This document shows positions 8,973 to 17,858 of a stretch of 64,000 bases of DNA, piece after piece. The notes under the pieces were generated by a model. That model searched no databases and had not been told where the DNA came from. It saw nothing but the letters and a program-made list of their open reading frames with translations. The stretch is from Nonomuraea sp. NEAU-A123. GTDB lineage: Bacteria > Actinomycetota > Actinomycetes > Streptosporangiales > Streptosporangiaceae. The DNA is taken from assembly GCF_018603905.1 (NCBI RefSeq), contig NZ_JAHFZZ010000008.1:62001-126000 (forward strand). Direction: 5' to 3'. Made by a program: the position numbers and the translations under genes. How positions within the stretch are numbered: position 1 is the first letter of the stretch; each line of letters opens with the position of its first letter.

Positions 8973-9428
8973 TTAGAGGGTCTTTGTCATGAACGCGCTG
9001 TATGGGTCGGGCCGGTAATCCGAGAACGGCTCGCAGTATTCGAACCCGAATTTCTCGTACAACTTCCTGGCGGGCAGGAAGAACTCATCCGAGCCGGTCT
9101 CGAGGCTCAGCCGGGTGAACCCCATGCGCTTGGCCTCGGTGATGATGTGCTCCAGGAGCAGGGAGGCGACCCCGCTCCGCTTGCGCACCGGCCTGGTGCG
9201 CATCGACTTCACCTCGGCGTGCTCGGTGTCCAGCCGCTTGAGCGCACCACAGCCCACCAGGGCGTCCCCGTCGATGACCGTCCAGAACGTGACCTCGGGC
9301 TTGCGGAGCGCGTCGAGGTCGAGGGCGTGCTTGCTCTCCAGAGGCGTGATGGAGCGCATCTCCTCGAGATGCTCGTCCAGGAACGCGGCGATCTCCGCGC
9401 CCGACAGGTCGTCAACGACGATCTTCAT
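8973..9428 (-). CDS. GNAT family N-acetyltransferase
   Basis: About 151 residues if started at the Met of MKIVVDDLSG (9428); in-frame ATGs at 9434 and 9485 are alternatives, and none has a convincing ribosome site. The GNAT fold is visible: an N-terminal helix, the central strand VTFWTVIDGDALVGCGAL, and the acetyl-CoA loop region RTRPVRKRSGVASLLLEHI, followed by TRLSLETGSDEFF and KLYEKFGFEYCEPF. It likely acetylates a small amine. It follows the response regulator on the same strand by about 28 bases and may be cotranscribed with the two-component pair. Confidence 0.88.
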   Translation of the reverse strand: MKIVVDDLSGAEIAAFLDEHLEEMRSITPLESKHALDLDALRKPEVTFWTVIDGDALVGCGALKRLDTEHAEVKSMRTRPVRKRSGVASLLLEHIITEAKRMGFTRLSLETGSDEFFLPARKLYEKFGFEYCEPFSDYRPDPYSAFMTKTL

Positions 9429-9456
9429 CCCCATATGCGGCAGGATATCGCCCGGC

Positions 9457-10122
9457 CTATCGGGACGCGGGTTTGACCAGGCCACAGTCGTAGGACAGGA
9501 CGACCACCTGGGCGCGGCTGGTCAGGCCCAGCTTGGCCATCAGGCGGTTGAGGTGGGTCTTGACGGTGCCCTCGCTCACCGACAGCCGCTCGGCGATCTC
9601 CCTGTTGGACAGGGCGTGGCCGACCAGGCCGAGCACCTCGGTCTCGCGGCTGGTGAGGCGGTCCAGGACCGGCGGCGGAGACACGACGGCCTCCCGCGGC
9701 GGGGCGACGAACGCCTCGATCAGCCGCTTGGTGGCGATCGGGGCCAGCAGGACGTCACCGGAGGCGACCGTGTGGATGGCGGCGATCAGCCGCTCGGGCG
9801 GCGTGTCCTTGAGCAGGAAGCCGCCGGCGCCCAGTCGCAGCGCGTTGAAGACGTACTCGTCCAGGTCGAACGTGGTGAGGATGAGCACCTTGGGCGGCGT
9901 GCTCTCGGCGGCGGCCAGGATCCGCTCGGTGGCGGTGATGCCGCTGATGCCCGGCATCCGGATGTCCATCAGGATCACCTCGGGCTTGACGGCGGCGGCC
10001 AGGCGGATGGCCTCCTCCCCGTCGGCGGCCTCGCCCACCACCTCCAGGCCCGCCGCGCGCAGAAGCGCGGCCAGACCGGCACGGATGAGCACCTGATCGT
10101 CGACCACGAGCACTCTGATCAT
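9457..10122 (-). CDS. NarL/LuxR-type response regulator
   Basis: 221 residues. The receiver domain (1-120) has the acidic pocket DD near residues 8-9, the phospho-acceptor D53 (VILMDIRMPG) and the conserved K in FLLKDTPPE. The C-terminal LuxR helix-turn-helix (about 150-215) contains LTSRETEVLGLVGHALSN and GTVKTHLNRLMAKLGL. The ATG overlaps the kinase TGA (ATGA), so the pair is translationally coupled. The target genes are unknown. Confidence 0.95.
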   Translation of the reverse strand: MIRVLVVDDQVLIRAGLAALLRAAGLEVVGEAADGEEAIRLAAAVKPEVILMDIRMPGISGITATERILAAAESTPPKVLILTTFDLDEYVFNALRLGAGGFLLKDTPPERLIAAIHTVASGDVLLAPIATKRLIEAFVAPPREAVVSPPPVLDRLTSRETEVLGLVGHALSNREIAERLSVSEGTVKTHLNRLMAKLGLTSRAQVVVLSYDCGLVKPASR

Positions 10123-11324
10123 GAGCCCGCTTCTTGAGGCTGATCGTCGGGCGGGGACAGCGGGAAGATCGCCAGCACCTCGAATCCGCCCGTCGGCAGC
10201 GGCCCTGCGGTGATCGTTCCCTGATAGAGCCTGACACGTTCGGCCATGCCGATCAATCCGTGACCACGAGAACGGGAGCTCCCGGTGGCCGCGGCACCGT
10301 CGTCGGTGACGCGTAACGCCAGCGTGGCGGGGCCGTACGTCACCCGGATCCCCGCCCTGGCCGGACCGGCGTGCTTCAGCACGTTGGTCAGGGACTCCTG
10401 GACGATGCGGTAGGCGCACAGGTCCAGGCCGGGCGGCAGCCGCCTGGCCGCTCCCTCGACGACCACCTCGAGCGGCAGCCCGGCCGCGCGGATCCGCTCC
10501 GCCAGGGGTTCGAGGCTCTGGAGCCCGGGGGCCGTCGTGTACAGGCCCTCGTCCTGGTCGTCGGCCTCGATCCGCAGGATCGACAGCAGCCGCCGCATCT
10601 CGGCCAGCGCCTCGTGGGTGGTGTCGGCGATGATCCCCAGCGTGGCGTGCGCGGTGGCCGGGTCGGACAGGGCGACGTACCGGCCGAGGCCCGCCTGTAC
10701 GGAGATCACCGACATGTGGTGGGCGACGACGTCGTGCAGCTCGCGGGCGATCCGCACCCGTTCATGGGTGACGGCGCGGCGGGCGGCGGCGTCCTGCTCC
10801 CTGTGGAGCTGGTCGGCCAGCTCCGCGAGTTGCCCGGTACGCTCGGCCAGCAACCGCCTGCTCGTGCCCGCGCCCACAGCGCAGGCCGCCACCAGGAGCG
10901 ACTGCCCGAGGGCCGACCACAGCGCGACGCCGGGCTGGTGGAGCGAGGCGTGCACCCACTCCGTCACGAGCAGCGCCGCCCCGCCCAGACAGACGGCCGG
11001 GGACCGGTGGGCGGCGACGGTGTAGAGGGCCACCAGCGGGCCCATGTTGTTGAGGACGAAGTGGTAGCCCAGCAGGTGGTAGACCAGCGCCGCCCCGGTG
11101 GAGACCACCAGGACGGCGACCGGCGCCCGCCTGCGCAGGGCCAGCGGCCCGTTCACCAGCAGGCTCAGCGTCAGGGACCAGGCGTCGGTGGACAGGCCCT
11201 TGCCCGGCTCGTAGATCTCCCACAGCCACGTCCCGACGACCAGCGTCAGAGCCAGCGCGCCGTCGAGGAGCAGGGGGTGGAACGCGGACACCCGCCGGAC
11301 GAGCGATGCGGCGCTGATGTGCAT
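10119..11324 (-). CDS. NarL-type sensor histidine kinase
   Basis: 401 residues from the ATG at 11324; the reading frame continues upstream but with unlikely composition. Four to five membrane helices occupy about residues 15-150. A HisKA_3 dimerisation domain carries H197 in ARELHDVVAHH, and the HATPase domain follows (RIVQESLTNVLKHAG, then GHGLIGMAERV). It autophosphorylates and passes phosphate to the coupled regulator. There is little extracytoplasmic sequence, so it probably senses the membrane or a small ligand. It diverges from the MASE1 gene across 253 bases. Confidence 0.93.
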   Translation of the reverse strand: MHISAASLVRRVSAFHPLLLDGALALTLVVGTWLWEIYEPGKGLSTDAWSLTLSLLVNGPLALRRRAPVAVLVVSTGAALVYHLLGYHFVLNNMGPLVALYTVAAHRSPAVCLGGAALLVTEWVHASLHQPGVALWSALGQSLLVAACAVGAGTSRRLLAERTGQLAELADQLHREQDAAARRAVTHERVRIARELHDVVAHHMSVISVQAGLGRYVALSDPATAHATLGIIADTTHEALAEMRRLLSILRIEADDQDEGLYTTAPGLQSLEPLAERIRAAGLPLEVVVEGAARRLPPGLDLCAYRIVQESLTNVLKHAGPARAGIRVTYGPATLALRVTDDGAAATGSSRSRGHGLIGMAERVRLYQGTITAGPLPTGGFEVLAIFPLSPPDDQPQEAGS

Positions 11325-11577
11325 CCGCCACGCTAACTCCGTCACCGCCCGTGACGCATCAACCCGGAGGTATACATCGGCTGCCGCAGAAGTTGCAGCC
11401 CAGCTCGGTGGAGTGATCGGCACTACCGCGCCGCACAGAGGGTCTGACACAGCGCGTGCGTACCGCCGGCTCATCCCGTAGCAGAATGTCATGGAGGACA
11501 GTTTCCGCAGGTGACGGGGAGTGAGGCGTCGACGAGGAGGCCGATCAGGCCAAGGCCAGAAGCATGATGGAGGTGTT

Positions 11578-12573
11578 GTGCTGAACAACGACAGGCCCCG
11601 GTCACTTGCTGCGAACGGCTTGCGGGTCCTTGCCGTCGCAGGCGCCTATTTCGCGGCCGCCAAGGTGGGGTTGCGGGAGGAGATGGTCGGCGGGCAGGTC
11701 ACACCGCTCTGGCCACCGACGGGCATCGCGCTGGCCTGTCTCCTCCTCATGGGCATCCGGGTCTGGCCGGGGATCACGCTCGGTGCGTTCCTGATCAACC
11801 TGTCGATCGGGCCGTCGTTGCTCGCGGTCGTGGCGATCTCCGTGGGCAACACCTTGGCTCCGGTGGGCGCCTACCTCATGCTCGTTCGCGCGCGTTTCTC
11901 CCTTGAGCTGGATCGGTTGCGGGACGCGCTGGCGCTGGTGTTCCTCGGCGCCTTTACCGGGATGATGATCAGCGCGACGGTGGGCAGTGGTGTGCTCCTG
12001 CTCGCCGGCGCGCTGCGGAGCAGTGACTTCTGGCCGACGTGGTCGGTGTGGTGGGCGGGCGACGCGATGGGCGTGCTCGTGGTCACGCCCGTCTTGCTGG
12101 TGCTGCGCACGTCCCGTAGACCGTGGGAGGCTCATCTGTCCCGTTGGGTCGAGGCGGCGGCCTTGGCCGTGGGCACGTTCCTCGTCACGCTGGTGGCAAC
12201 GGTGAGCTCCTTCAACCTGCTCTTCCTCGTCTTTCCGTTCCTGATCTGGGCCGCCCTGCGTTTCCAGTTGGCGGGCGCCGCGGCATGCGCGCTGATCGTG
12301 TCGACGGTCGCGATCGTCGCGGCCGCGCAAGGTTCCGGCCCGTTCGCCGAGCACGACCTCTTCCTCAACATGGTCACCCTGCAAGCGTTCAACGGGGCCG
12401 CGTCGCTGACCGCCCTGCTGCTGGCAGCGATCATCGCGGAGCGAAATCAAGCCCATGAGAAGCTCGAACACATATGCGCGCGCCTTACCGAGGTCGCGGA
12501 CCGGGTCGACCGGCACCGGGCCACTGTCCAACCGTTGCCACCTCAACACGAAGAACGGCACGACAGCGGCTGA
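11578..12573 (+). CDS. MASE1-domain membrane protein without output domain
   Basis: 331 residues from GTG 11578, four bases after GGAGG. Eight or so hydrophobic helices cover about residues 15-290, with the MASE1 hallmarks VTPLWPPTGIALA and WWAGDAMGVLVVTPVL. MASE1 normally forms the sensor part of diguanylate cyclases or histidine kinases. Here only about 40 polar, coiled-coil-like residues follow the last helix, so no catalytic output is present. It may act through a partner such as the divergent kinase (inference). Confidence 0.85.
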   Translation: MLNNDRPRSLAANGLRVLAVAGAYFAAAKVGLREEMVGGQVTPLWPPTGIALACLLLMGIRVWPGITLGAFLINLSIGPSLLAVVAISVGNTLAPVGAYLMLVRARFSLELDRLRDALALVFLGAFTGMMISATVGSGVLLLAGALRSSDFWPTWSVWWAGDAMGVLVVTPVLLVLRTSRRPWEAHLSRWVEAAALAVGTFLVTLVATVSSFNLLFLVFPFLIWAALRFQLAGAAACALIVSTVAIVAAAQGSGPFAEHDLFLNMVTLQAFNGAASLTALLLAAIIAERNQAHEKLEHICARLTEVADRVDRHRATVQPLPPQHEERHDSG

Positions 12574-12804
12574 GCGGAGACTTGATGGCCCTCCGCCCTT
12601 TTGAGCAGCATTATCGCCATCGCTGCCGAATCGCAGCGCCCTCCAAGCGCGTAGCGACCAAACTCGGCATAAGATGATTTTTGCCACATTAGCGCGAACA
12701 TTCACCGCTGACCCAAGAGACACGCTTAACCCGATCGCCAGCCAAGCGATGAGTACGTTGTCCTGAGTGTGGGTTTGTAGAGCCCTGCTGAAGGGAGCCG
12801 CGCG
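12574..12804. other. Intergenic, lower GC, no recognisable element
   Basis: 231 bases between the MASE1 gene and the unrecognised gene. Base composition is visibly less GC-rich than the flanks. I see no terminator hairpin and no convincing promoter beyond a ribosome site (GAAGGGAG) at its end. Confidence 0.4.
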
Positions 12805-13605
12805 ATGGCCCACCACGAGCCAGCCCTGAGAGGCCGGCGCTCCGTGCTTTCTGTGCCGCACTATGAGGTGATCGAGCGGATCTGTGCGCCGCTGTCGCCC
12901 GATCGGGCCCGCCTGCAGACCGTACCTCTGCCGCTGGGCGGGGTGCGCGTGTGGGCGGACCTGACCGGAGCCGACGGGAAGGGGCCGTCCTGGGTGGTGC
13001 ACCAGCGCATGGCCCGGCAGGTGGCCCGGGTCGGCTGGCACGCCGAGGCCACCTCCGAGCGGGTGTTGGTGCAGGGTTGGAGTGCGGCCTGTCTGAAGCA
13101 TCGCGTACGACTGTTGCAAGGCGCACTTACCGGACGGCTGGCCGACTTCCGGAAGAGCGCCGAACACGCCGTCGCCACCGCCGTGCGGCTGCACGCCGAG
13201 CAGGAGGACGGCCAGGCCAGCCGGACGGCGATCGTCACCGCGACGTGCGCGGAGCTGACCGAGCTGCTGCTCTGGCCGCAGCGCCTGGCCGAGCTGGACG
13301 GCCTGGAGCGCACCTCCCGGTCGCGTCGGCTGCAACTGCTGCTGGCGCAGGTGGCCGGGCTGGAGGCCAAGGTGCGCCAGGCCTGTGCCGAGCATGAACT
13401 GCTGGCCCGGGCCGTGGCCGGATGGGCCGACGACCACCTCGCCAGCGTCGATGCCGAGCAGGCCCAGCAGCAGGCGTTGGACCAGGCCCGCCCCTGGCTG
13501 CGTGCCCTGGGCAAGCTCGCGGGCGGGCCTCTGCCGACCCGCTTCACCCGGCCCCCGGGCGGGCTGGCCGAACGCGTCGCCGCAACCGTCATCAACGGCG
13601 ACTAG
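12805..13605 (+). CDS. Protein of unknown function, helical
   Basis: 266 residues, family not recognised. ATG 12805 follows GAAGGGAG. There is no signal peptide or membrane helix. The C-terminal half (about 130-250) is Ala/Leu/Glu/Gln-rich with heptad spacing (LQLLLAQVAGLEAKVRQACAE) and is probably a coiled coil. The N-terminal third has mixed strand/helix character (PLPLGGVRVWADLTGADG). It stands alone between a MASE1 protein and pectin enzymes, converging with the PL11 gene. Confidence 0.65.
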   Translation: MAHHEPALRGRRSVLSVPHYEVIERICAPLSPDRARLQTVPLPLGGVRVWADLTGADGKGPSWVVHQRMARQVARVGWHAEATSERVLVQGWSAACLKHRVRLLQGALTGRLADFRKSAEHAVATAVRLHAEQEDGQASRTAIVTATCAELTELLLWPQRLAELDGLERTSRSRRLQLLLAQVAGLEAKVRQACAEHELLARAVAGWADDHLASVDAEQAQQQALDQARPWLRALGKLAGGPLPTRFTRPPGGLAERVAATVINGD

Positions 13606-13618
13606 ACCGCTGCGGGGG

Positions 13619-15460
13619 CTAGCGTACGTAGATGTTCGGCTGGGCCGGCGTGGCCATGCCGTTCCCGAGGAAGTAGCTCGGGTGCGGCGGCTGGTTGTAG
13701 GCGCTGTTCTGCCAGGCGATCGCCACCCGATACTGCGGGTCGTGCATGAGGGTCCACAGCCGCTGCGTCGTGGCGGTGGGGGTGCTGTAGATCCGCAGCG
13801 CCGTCTCCGACGTCGTCGGCCAGACGACCTCCTCGCGCCAGTCGCCGAACAGGTCGGCGGACAGCGACGGGGTCGACTTGGTGCTGTTGTTGGCGTGCAC
13901 GCCCGAACCGGTGAGCAGGCGGGTGTCGGCGCCGGTGCCGTACTTGTCGATGTGCGTGCCGTCGAGCAGTTCGCGGACCGGGTCGGCGTCCCACCACACC
14001 ACGAAGTTGGTCGAGCCGGGCTTGCGGCCGATGTTCGTGCCGGAGGTGTTGTAGATCCCGGAGACGGCCGCCGACCACGACTCGGCGCCCGCGCTGCCCG
14101 CGTACACGTCGTCGGACACGCCGCGCCCGTTGTCGCACCCGCAGGAGGGGTTCGTCCAGATGACGGCGCCGGTCCGGGCGTCGACCATGGAGGTGGCGGG
14201 CTGGTTGGTGTTCTCGTGCGGCTTGAACACCTCGAGGCCGGAGCGGGCCGGGATCAGGTCGCCGACGTGCAGGGCGTCACCGTGGAACAGCCGTGTGTTC
14301 CACAGCGGGCTCCCGTTGTCGTCGATCGCCTCCGAGCCGTAAACGATCTCGTCCCGGCCGTCGGCGTCGACGTCCGCGACCGCCAACTGGTGGTTGCCCT
14401 GCCCCTCGTACTGGGAGCCGGACACGTTGGAGTCGAACGTCCATCGCTGGGTCAGCGCCCCGGCGCGGAAGTCCCAGGCGGCGATCACCGTACGCGTGTA
14501 GTAGCCCCGCGCCATGATCAGACTGGGCCGCTGCCCGTCCAGGTACGCCGTACCGGCCAGGAACCGGTCGACCCGGTTGCCGTAGGAGTCGCCCCAGCTC
14601 GACACGGTCCCGCGAGGCGGGTTGTAGGCGACCGTGGACATGGCCGCCCCGGTCTGGCCGTTGAACATGGTCAGATATTCGGGCCCGGACAGGACGTAGC
14701 CGGCGGAGTTGCGGTAGTCCGCGGACGCGGAGCCGATGACCCTGCCGGTGCCGTCCACGCTCCCGTCGGCGGTCTTCATCGCGACCTCGGACCTGCCGTC
14801 GCCGTCGTAGTCGTACACCTGGAACTGGGTGTAGTGCGCTCCGGCCCGGATGTTGCGGCCCAGGTCGATACGCCACAGGCGGGTCCCGTTCAGCCTGTAC
14901 GCGTCCACGTACACGTTCCCGGTGTAGCCGGACTGGGAGTTGTCCTTGGCGTTGGACGGATCCCACTTGAGCACGAACTCGTAGCGGCCGTCGCCGTCCA
15001 GGTCACCCACGCTCGCGTCGTTCGCGCTGTAGGTGTACGCGACCCCGTCAGGGGTGGTGCCACCGGCGGGCCGCTGGATCGGGACGTCCAGGTAACCACT
15101 GGCGAACTGCGTCGCCGCCGCGGAGGGCGCCTGCTCGACGCCGCCGACCACCGCGCGGACGGTGTACGCGGAACTCGCCGCGGCGCCGGAGTCGAGGTAG
15201 TTCGTCGAGTTCGTGATGGGCGACGAGTTGAGGAGGGTGGCGCCTCGGTAGAGGTTGAACCCGGTGCTCAGGCTCTCGGTGCCGAGCAGGCGCCAGGACA
15301 CCAGGTTGCCGCCGCTGGAATGGACGCTGATCAGGCCGCGATCCAGGTTCTCCGCCTGCCTGGCCACGGCGGCGGAGGCGACGTTGACGTCCATGGTCCC
15401 GGTCAGGGCGAGGACCGCGACGAGCACGAGAGAGAGGGAGCACCTTCGCGCGGGAAGCAT
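13619..15460 (-). CDS. Secreted rhamnogalacturonan endolyase, PL11
   Basis: 613 residues: signal peptide (1-30), a fibronectin-like N-terminal module, then the eight-bladed PL11 propeller with repeated calcium-binding loops (DLDGDGRYE, DYDGDGRSE, DVDADGRDE) typical of YesW/YesX. It cleaves the rhamnose-galacturonate backbone of rhamnogalacturonan I outside the cell by beta-elimination. The WDPSNAKDNSQSGYTGNVY segment is characteristic. It lies 42 bases behind the GH43 gene on the same strand, with GGAG before the ATG, so both are probably cotranscribed from the LacI-type operator at 16490. Confidence 0.95.
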   Translation of the reverse strand: MLPARRCSLSLVLVAVLALTGTMDVNVASAAVARQAENLDRGLISVHSSGGNLVSWRLLGTESLSTGFNLYRGATLLNSSPITNSTNYLDSGAAASSAYTVRAVVGGVEQAPSAAATQFASGYLDVPIQRPAGGTTPDGVAYTYSANDASVGDLDGDGRYEFVLKWDPSNAKDNSQSGYTGNVYVDAYRLNGTRLWRIDLGRNIRAGAHYTQFQVYDYDGDGRSEVAMKTADGSVDGTGRVIGSASADYRNSAGYVLSGPEYLTMFNGQTGAAMSTVAYNPPRGTVSSWGDSYGNRVDRFLAGTAYLDGQRPSLIMARGYYTRTVIAAWDFRAGALTQRWTFDSNVSGSQYEGQGNHQLAVADVDADGRDEIVYGSEAIDDNGSPLWNTRLFHGDALHVGDLIPARSGLEVFKPHENTNQPATSMVDARTGAVIWTNPSCGCDNGRGVSDDVYAGSAGAESWSAAVSGIYNTSGTNIGRKPGSTNFVVWWDADPVRELLDGTHIDKYGTGADTRLLTGSGVHANNSTKSTPSLSADLFGDWREEVVWPTTSETALRIYSTPTATTQRLWTLMHDPQYRVAIAWQNSAYNQPPHPSYFLGNGMATPAQPNIYVR

Positions 15461-15502
15461 GCCTGGCTCCAGGGAGTGAGAGGTGGTAGTGGCGTAAACG
15501 GC

Positions 15503-16477
15503 TCAGTAGACGTAGGGCCAGCCGGCGCTGTCGTAGGCGATGAGGTTGATGCCGAGCAGCGCGGCGCCGTTGTCGGTGTAGTAGTGGTAGAAGACCACGT
15601 CGGCGTCGCTGTCGGTGATCACCGCCTGATGGCCAGGTCCGTGGACGCTGCCGTGCCCGGCGAGGACCTGCGTGCCGCCGCCGGAGGTCATGGCGGTGCC
15701 GTTGCGGTCCACGTACGGGCCGGTGACGCTGGTCGAGCGGCCGACCATGATCCGGTACGTGCTGGACGCGCCCTGGCAGCACAGGTCGAAAGAGACCCAC
15801 AGGTAGTAGTACGACCCGTGCCGGAAGATGAACGGCGCCTCCACGGCCGTGCTGCCGCCGGTGCGCTGCGCGATTGAGTAGAGCGCGGTCCCGGAGCGCA
15901 GCCCGGTCGAGGAGTTGAGCGGGATCAGCTTGATTCCGGTCCAGAACGATCCGAACGACAGCCACCAGTTGCCGGCGGCGTCCGTGATCAGGTTGGGGTC
16001 GATCGCGTTGTAGCTGCTGGACGAGGTGGTGGCGATGACCAGACCCTGGTTGGCCCACGTGCCCGAGGCGCCGGTGGCACTGGTGGCCAGGAAGATCGCC
16101 GAGTTGCGGGAGCCGAAGGTGGAGGCGGCGTAGTACATGTAGTACTTGCCGTTGCGGCGGGAGATGTCCGGCGCCCACAGGCTGGCGCCGCCCCCGGTGT
16201 ACGGCAGCGTCCACGACGCGCCGCCGGGGAAGGCCACACCCGCGTCCCGCCAGGCCGTGCGGTCGGTGGACGTCTTGAGCGTGATGTTGTTCCCGGTATG
16301 CGCCACGAGGTAACCGCTCGACGTCTTCACGACCGACGGATCGTGCACGCCGATGCTGCCGGTCACGTACCCGGGATTGGGATAGGCCACCGCCGCACCA
16401 GCCGGGCTGACGGCGATCACCGCCGCCGCTACCGCCACGACCAGCACGGTCACCATGGAGAGGATGGATCGTGCCAT
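15503..16477 (-). CDS. Secreted arabinan endo-1,5-alpha-L-arabinosidase, GH43
   Basis: 324 residues from the ATG at 16477, which has GAGGTG upstream; longer in-frame starts would precede the signal peptide (about 1-32) and are rejected. Five-bladed GH43 propeller: base Asp in GVHDPSVVK, pKa-modulating Asp in NAIDPNLITD and acid Glu in AVEAPFIF, with LWAPDISRRNGKYYMYY as in endo-arabinanases. It removes arabinan side chains of rhamnogalacturonan I, complementing the PL11 lyase in the same operon. The transcript start probably lies at the operator immediately upstream. Confidence 0.95.
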   Translation of the reverse strand: MARSILSMVTVLVVAVAAAVIAVSPAGAAVAYPNPGYVTGSIGVHDPSVVKTSSGYLVAHTGNNITLKTSTDRTAWRDAGVAFPGGASWTLPYTGGGASLWAPDISRRNGKYYMYYAASTFGSRNSAIFLATSATGASGTWANQGLVIATTSSSSYNAIDPNLITDAAGNWWLSFGSFWTGIKLIPLNSSTGLRSGTALYSIAQRTGGSTAVEAPFIFRHGSYYYLWVSFDLCCQGASSTYRIMVGRSTSVTGPYVDRNGTAMTSGGGTQVLAGHGSVHGPGHQAVITDSDADVVFYHYYTDNGAALLGINLIAYDSAGWPYVY

Positions 16478-16489
16478 GTGCCACCTCGC

Positions 16490-16503
16490 TGTTATCGCTA
16501 ACA
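16490..16503. promoter_or_regulatory. LacI-family operator upstream of GH43-PL11
   Basis: TGTTATCGCTAACA is a 14-bp palindrome with the central CG of LacI/GalR operators and one mismatched pair. It ends 12 bases before the GH43 start codon and abuts its ribosome site, so a bound repressor would block transcription start. No LacI-family gene is in the window; the regulator must be elsewhere. Confidence 0.7.
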
Positions 16504-16656
16504 CTTGAGGGGATCGCCGGTGAGTCTTATCGGCCGTACGGGGAGCGTCAAGGCGCGGACCCGGGGCCTCCGGGTCTTGCCGGGTCACCTCAGGTGCGGC
16601 CGGTGAAACGTTCACAACGTGATCGCGGCGAGACGTACGCCTGGGAAGATCACCGG

Positions 16657-17454
16657 ATGCCATCACGAGGAGGAACGGCGATCGCGGTCCTGACCCTGGC
16701 CGCATCGGCGTTGACCGGCGCACCCGCCGCCAGTGCCGGCGCCGCGCCGGACCCGGTCACCGCGATCCAACGCCAGCTCGTCAAGGGCCACGGCGTGCGG
16801 ATCGACCAACGCGACACCTTCAACTCCGGTTTCGGCTGGGATCTCCTCAAACCCGTGAAGGGCGTCATCGGGTTCGGCAACGGCAAGGTCGTGGCGACCG
16901 ATCTACGGGACTACAACTCGGCGAAACGCGGCACCCGCAACCTCTGCATCGGCAAGCGCGGCTGGCAGTACGACCCGAAGGGCCTTCCCAAGGGGAAGAC
17001 GTGGGTCACCTACAAATGGCCTTGCGAGCTGGCTGTGGGATCGGGCTTCATCCGCCTCGACGAGCCGGCGACCTTCAAAGCCGTGCTCGCCACCACCACA
17101 AGCCAACGGCCCGCAGGCACCTACGACGGCACCCGCACCACCCTCTATCAGGGGACGATCACCTTCGGCCAGTTACACGACGCCCACCCGGCCAAGGACT
17201 TCGGCTTTCTGAGCAAGCCCGAATACACCGACTGGACTGTCTCCTGGCGTCTCTGGATCGGCGAAGACCGCCTCGTACGCCGAGCATGGAGCAAGTGGCG
17301 TGAGCCGGAAGCCGAGACTATGAAGGGTGCCAGCAATGGTCAGGGATGGTTCGGCTTCGTCTACGACGTCCACCTCTCCGACTGGGGCGTGAAGGCCGAC
17401 ATCCAGCCGCCGCCCCGCGACCGGACGGCAACGATCGCCGAGTCGAAGCGCTGA
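16657..17454 (+). CDS. Secreted protein of unknown function
   Basis: 265 residues. A cleavable signal peptide (about 1-30, ending APAASAGA) is followed by a soluble, Trp- and Lys-rich domain (GKTWVTYKWPCELAVGSGFIRLDEP, DWTVSWRLWIGEDRLVRRAW). Two Cys residues (in NLCIGKRG and KWPCELA) may form a disulfide. I do not recognise a family. ATG 16657 follows TGGGAAG; an upstream in-frame extension lacks signal-peptide logic. It diverges from the arabinanase and converges on the small membrane protein gene. Confidence 0.7.
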   Translation: MPSRGGTAIAVLTLAASALTGAPAASAGAAPDPVTAIQRQLVKGHGVRIDQRDTFNSGFGWDLLKPVKGVIGFGNGKVVATDLRDYNSAKRGTRNLCIGKRGWQYDPKGLPKGKTWVTYKWPCELAVGSGFIRLDEPATFKAVLATTTSQRPAGTYDGTRTTLYQGTITFGQLHDAHPAKDFGFLSKPEYTDWTVSWRLWIGEDRLVRRAWSKWREPEAETMKGASNGQGWFGFVYDVHLSDWGVKADIQPPPRDRTATIAESKR

Positions 17455-17466
17455 CCTGGCCGACGA

Positions 17467-17826
17467 TCAGCCGGGACGGCGTCGACCAGGGCTCCGTAAT
17501 ATGACCAGTGCTCCCCCATACGCCACGCCGTACCAAGTAGGCAGCCACGCACCCCCCGGCACGCCGGCGGCGAGGCTGATCGCCGAAACCCCGGCGAGCA
17601 GCACGACGGTGGCTGTCCTCTCCCGCGCCGCCAGCGCCGCCAAGGCGGCCCCGGCCAGCACGCCCGAGGCGGCCAGGAGATCGAGCACCAACCACCCGTC
17701 CAGCAGGCCGGCCCGCGTCAGCAGGTGGAGCAGTGGGAGTGGCAGCGACGGTGTCCAGATCCAGGTGAGCCCGCCGGCCAGGTTGACCGCCGAGGGGAGC
17801 ACCAGCAGCAGCGACGCCGCCGGCAC
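17467..17826 (-). CDS. Small integral membrane protein (paralogue of 42833-43330)
   Basis: 119 residues from GTG 17826, with about four hydrophobic helices. The paralogue behind the other sigma module starts at the codon overlapping the upstream stop. The corresponding codon here is CTG 17862 (CTGA overlap), which would give 131 residues and may be the true start. Shared features are PSAVNLAGGLTWIWT, LTRAGLLDGWLVLDLLAA and WYGVAYGGAL. It is the third gene of a sigma/anti-sigma-like/membrane-protein module. The function is unknown. Confidence 0.7.
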   Translation of the reverse strand: MPAASLLLVLPSAVNLAGGLTWIWTPSLPLPLLHLLTRAGLLDGWLVLDLLAASGVLAGAALAALAARERTATVVLLAGVSAISLAAGVPGGAWLPTWYGVAYGGALVILRSPGRRRPG

Positions 17827-17858
17827 CGCCCACCGGCGCGGGCGGGCCGTACCACCGT

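Noticed and set aside
13385..15877. Very long open frame on the plus strand across the PL11 and GH43 genes
   Set aside because: Its product is repetitive Gly/Val/Arg-rich sequence with no domain pattern. It is the antisense shadow of two well-supported genes in GC-rich DNA.
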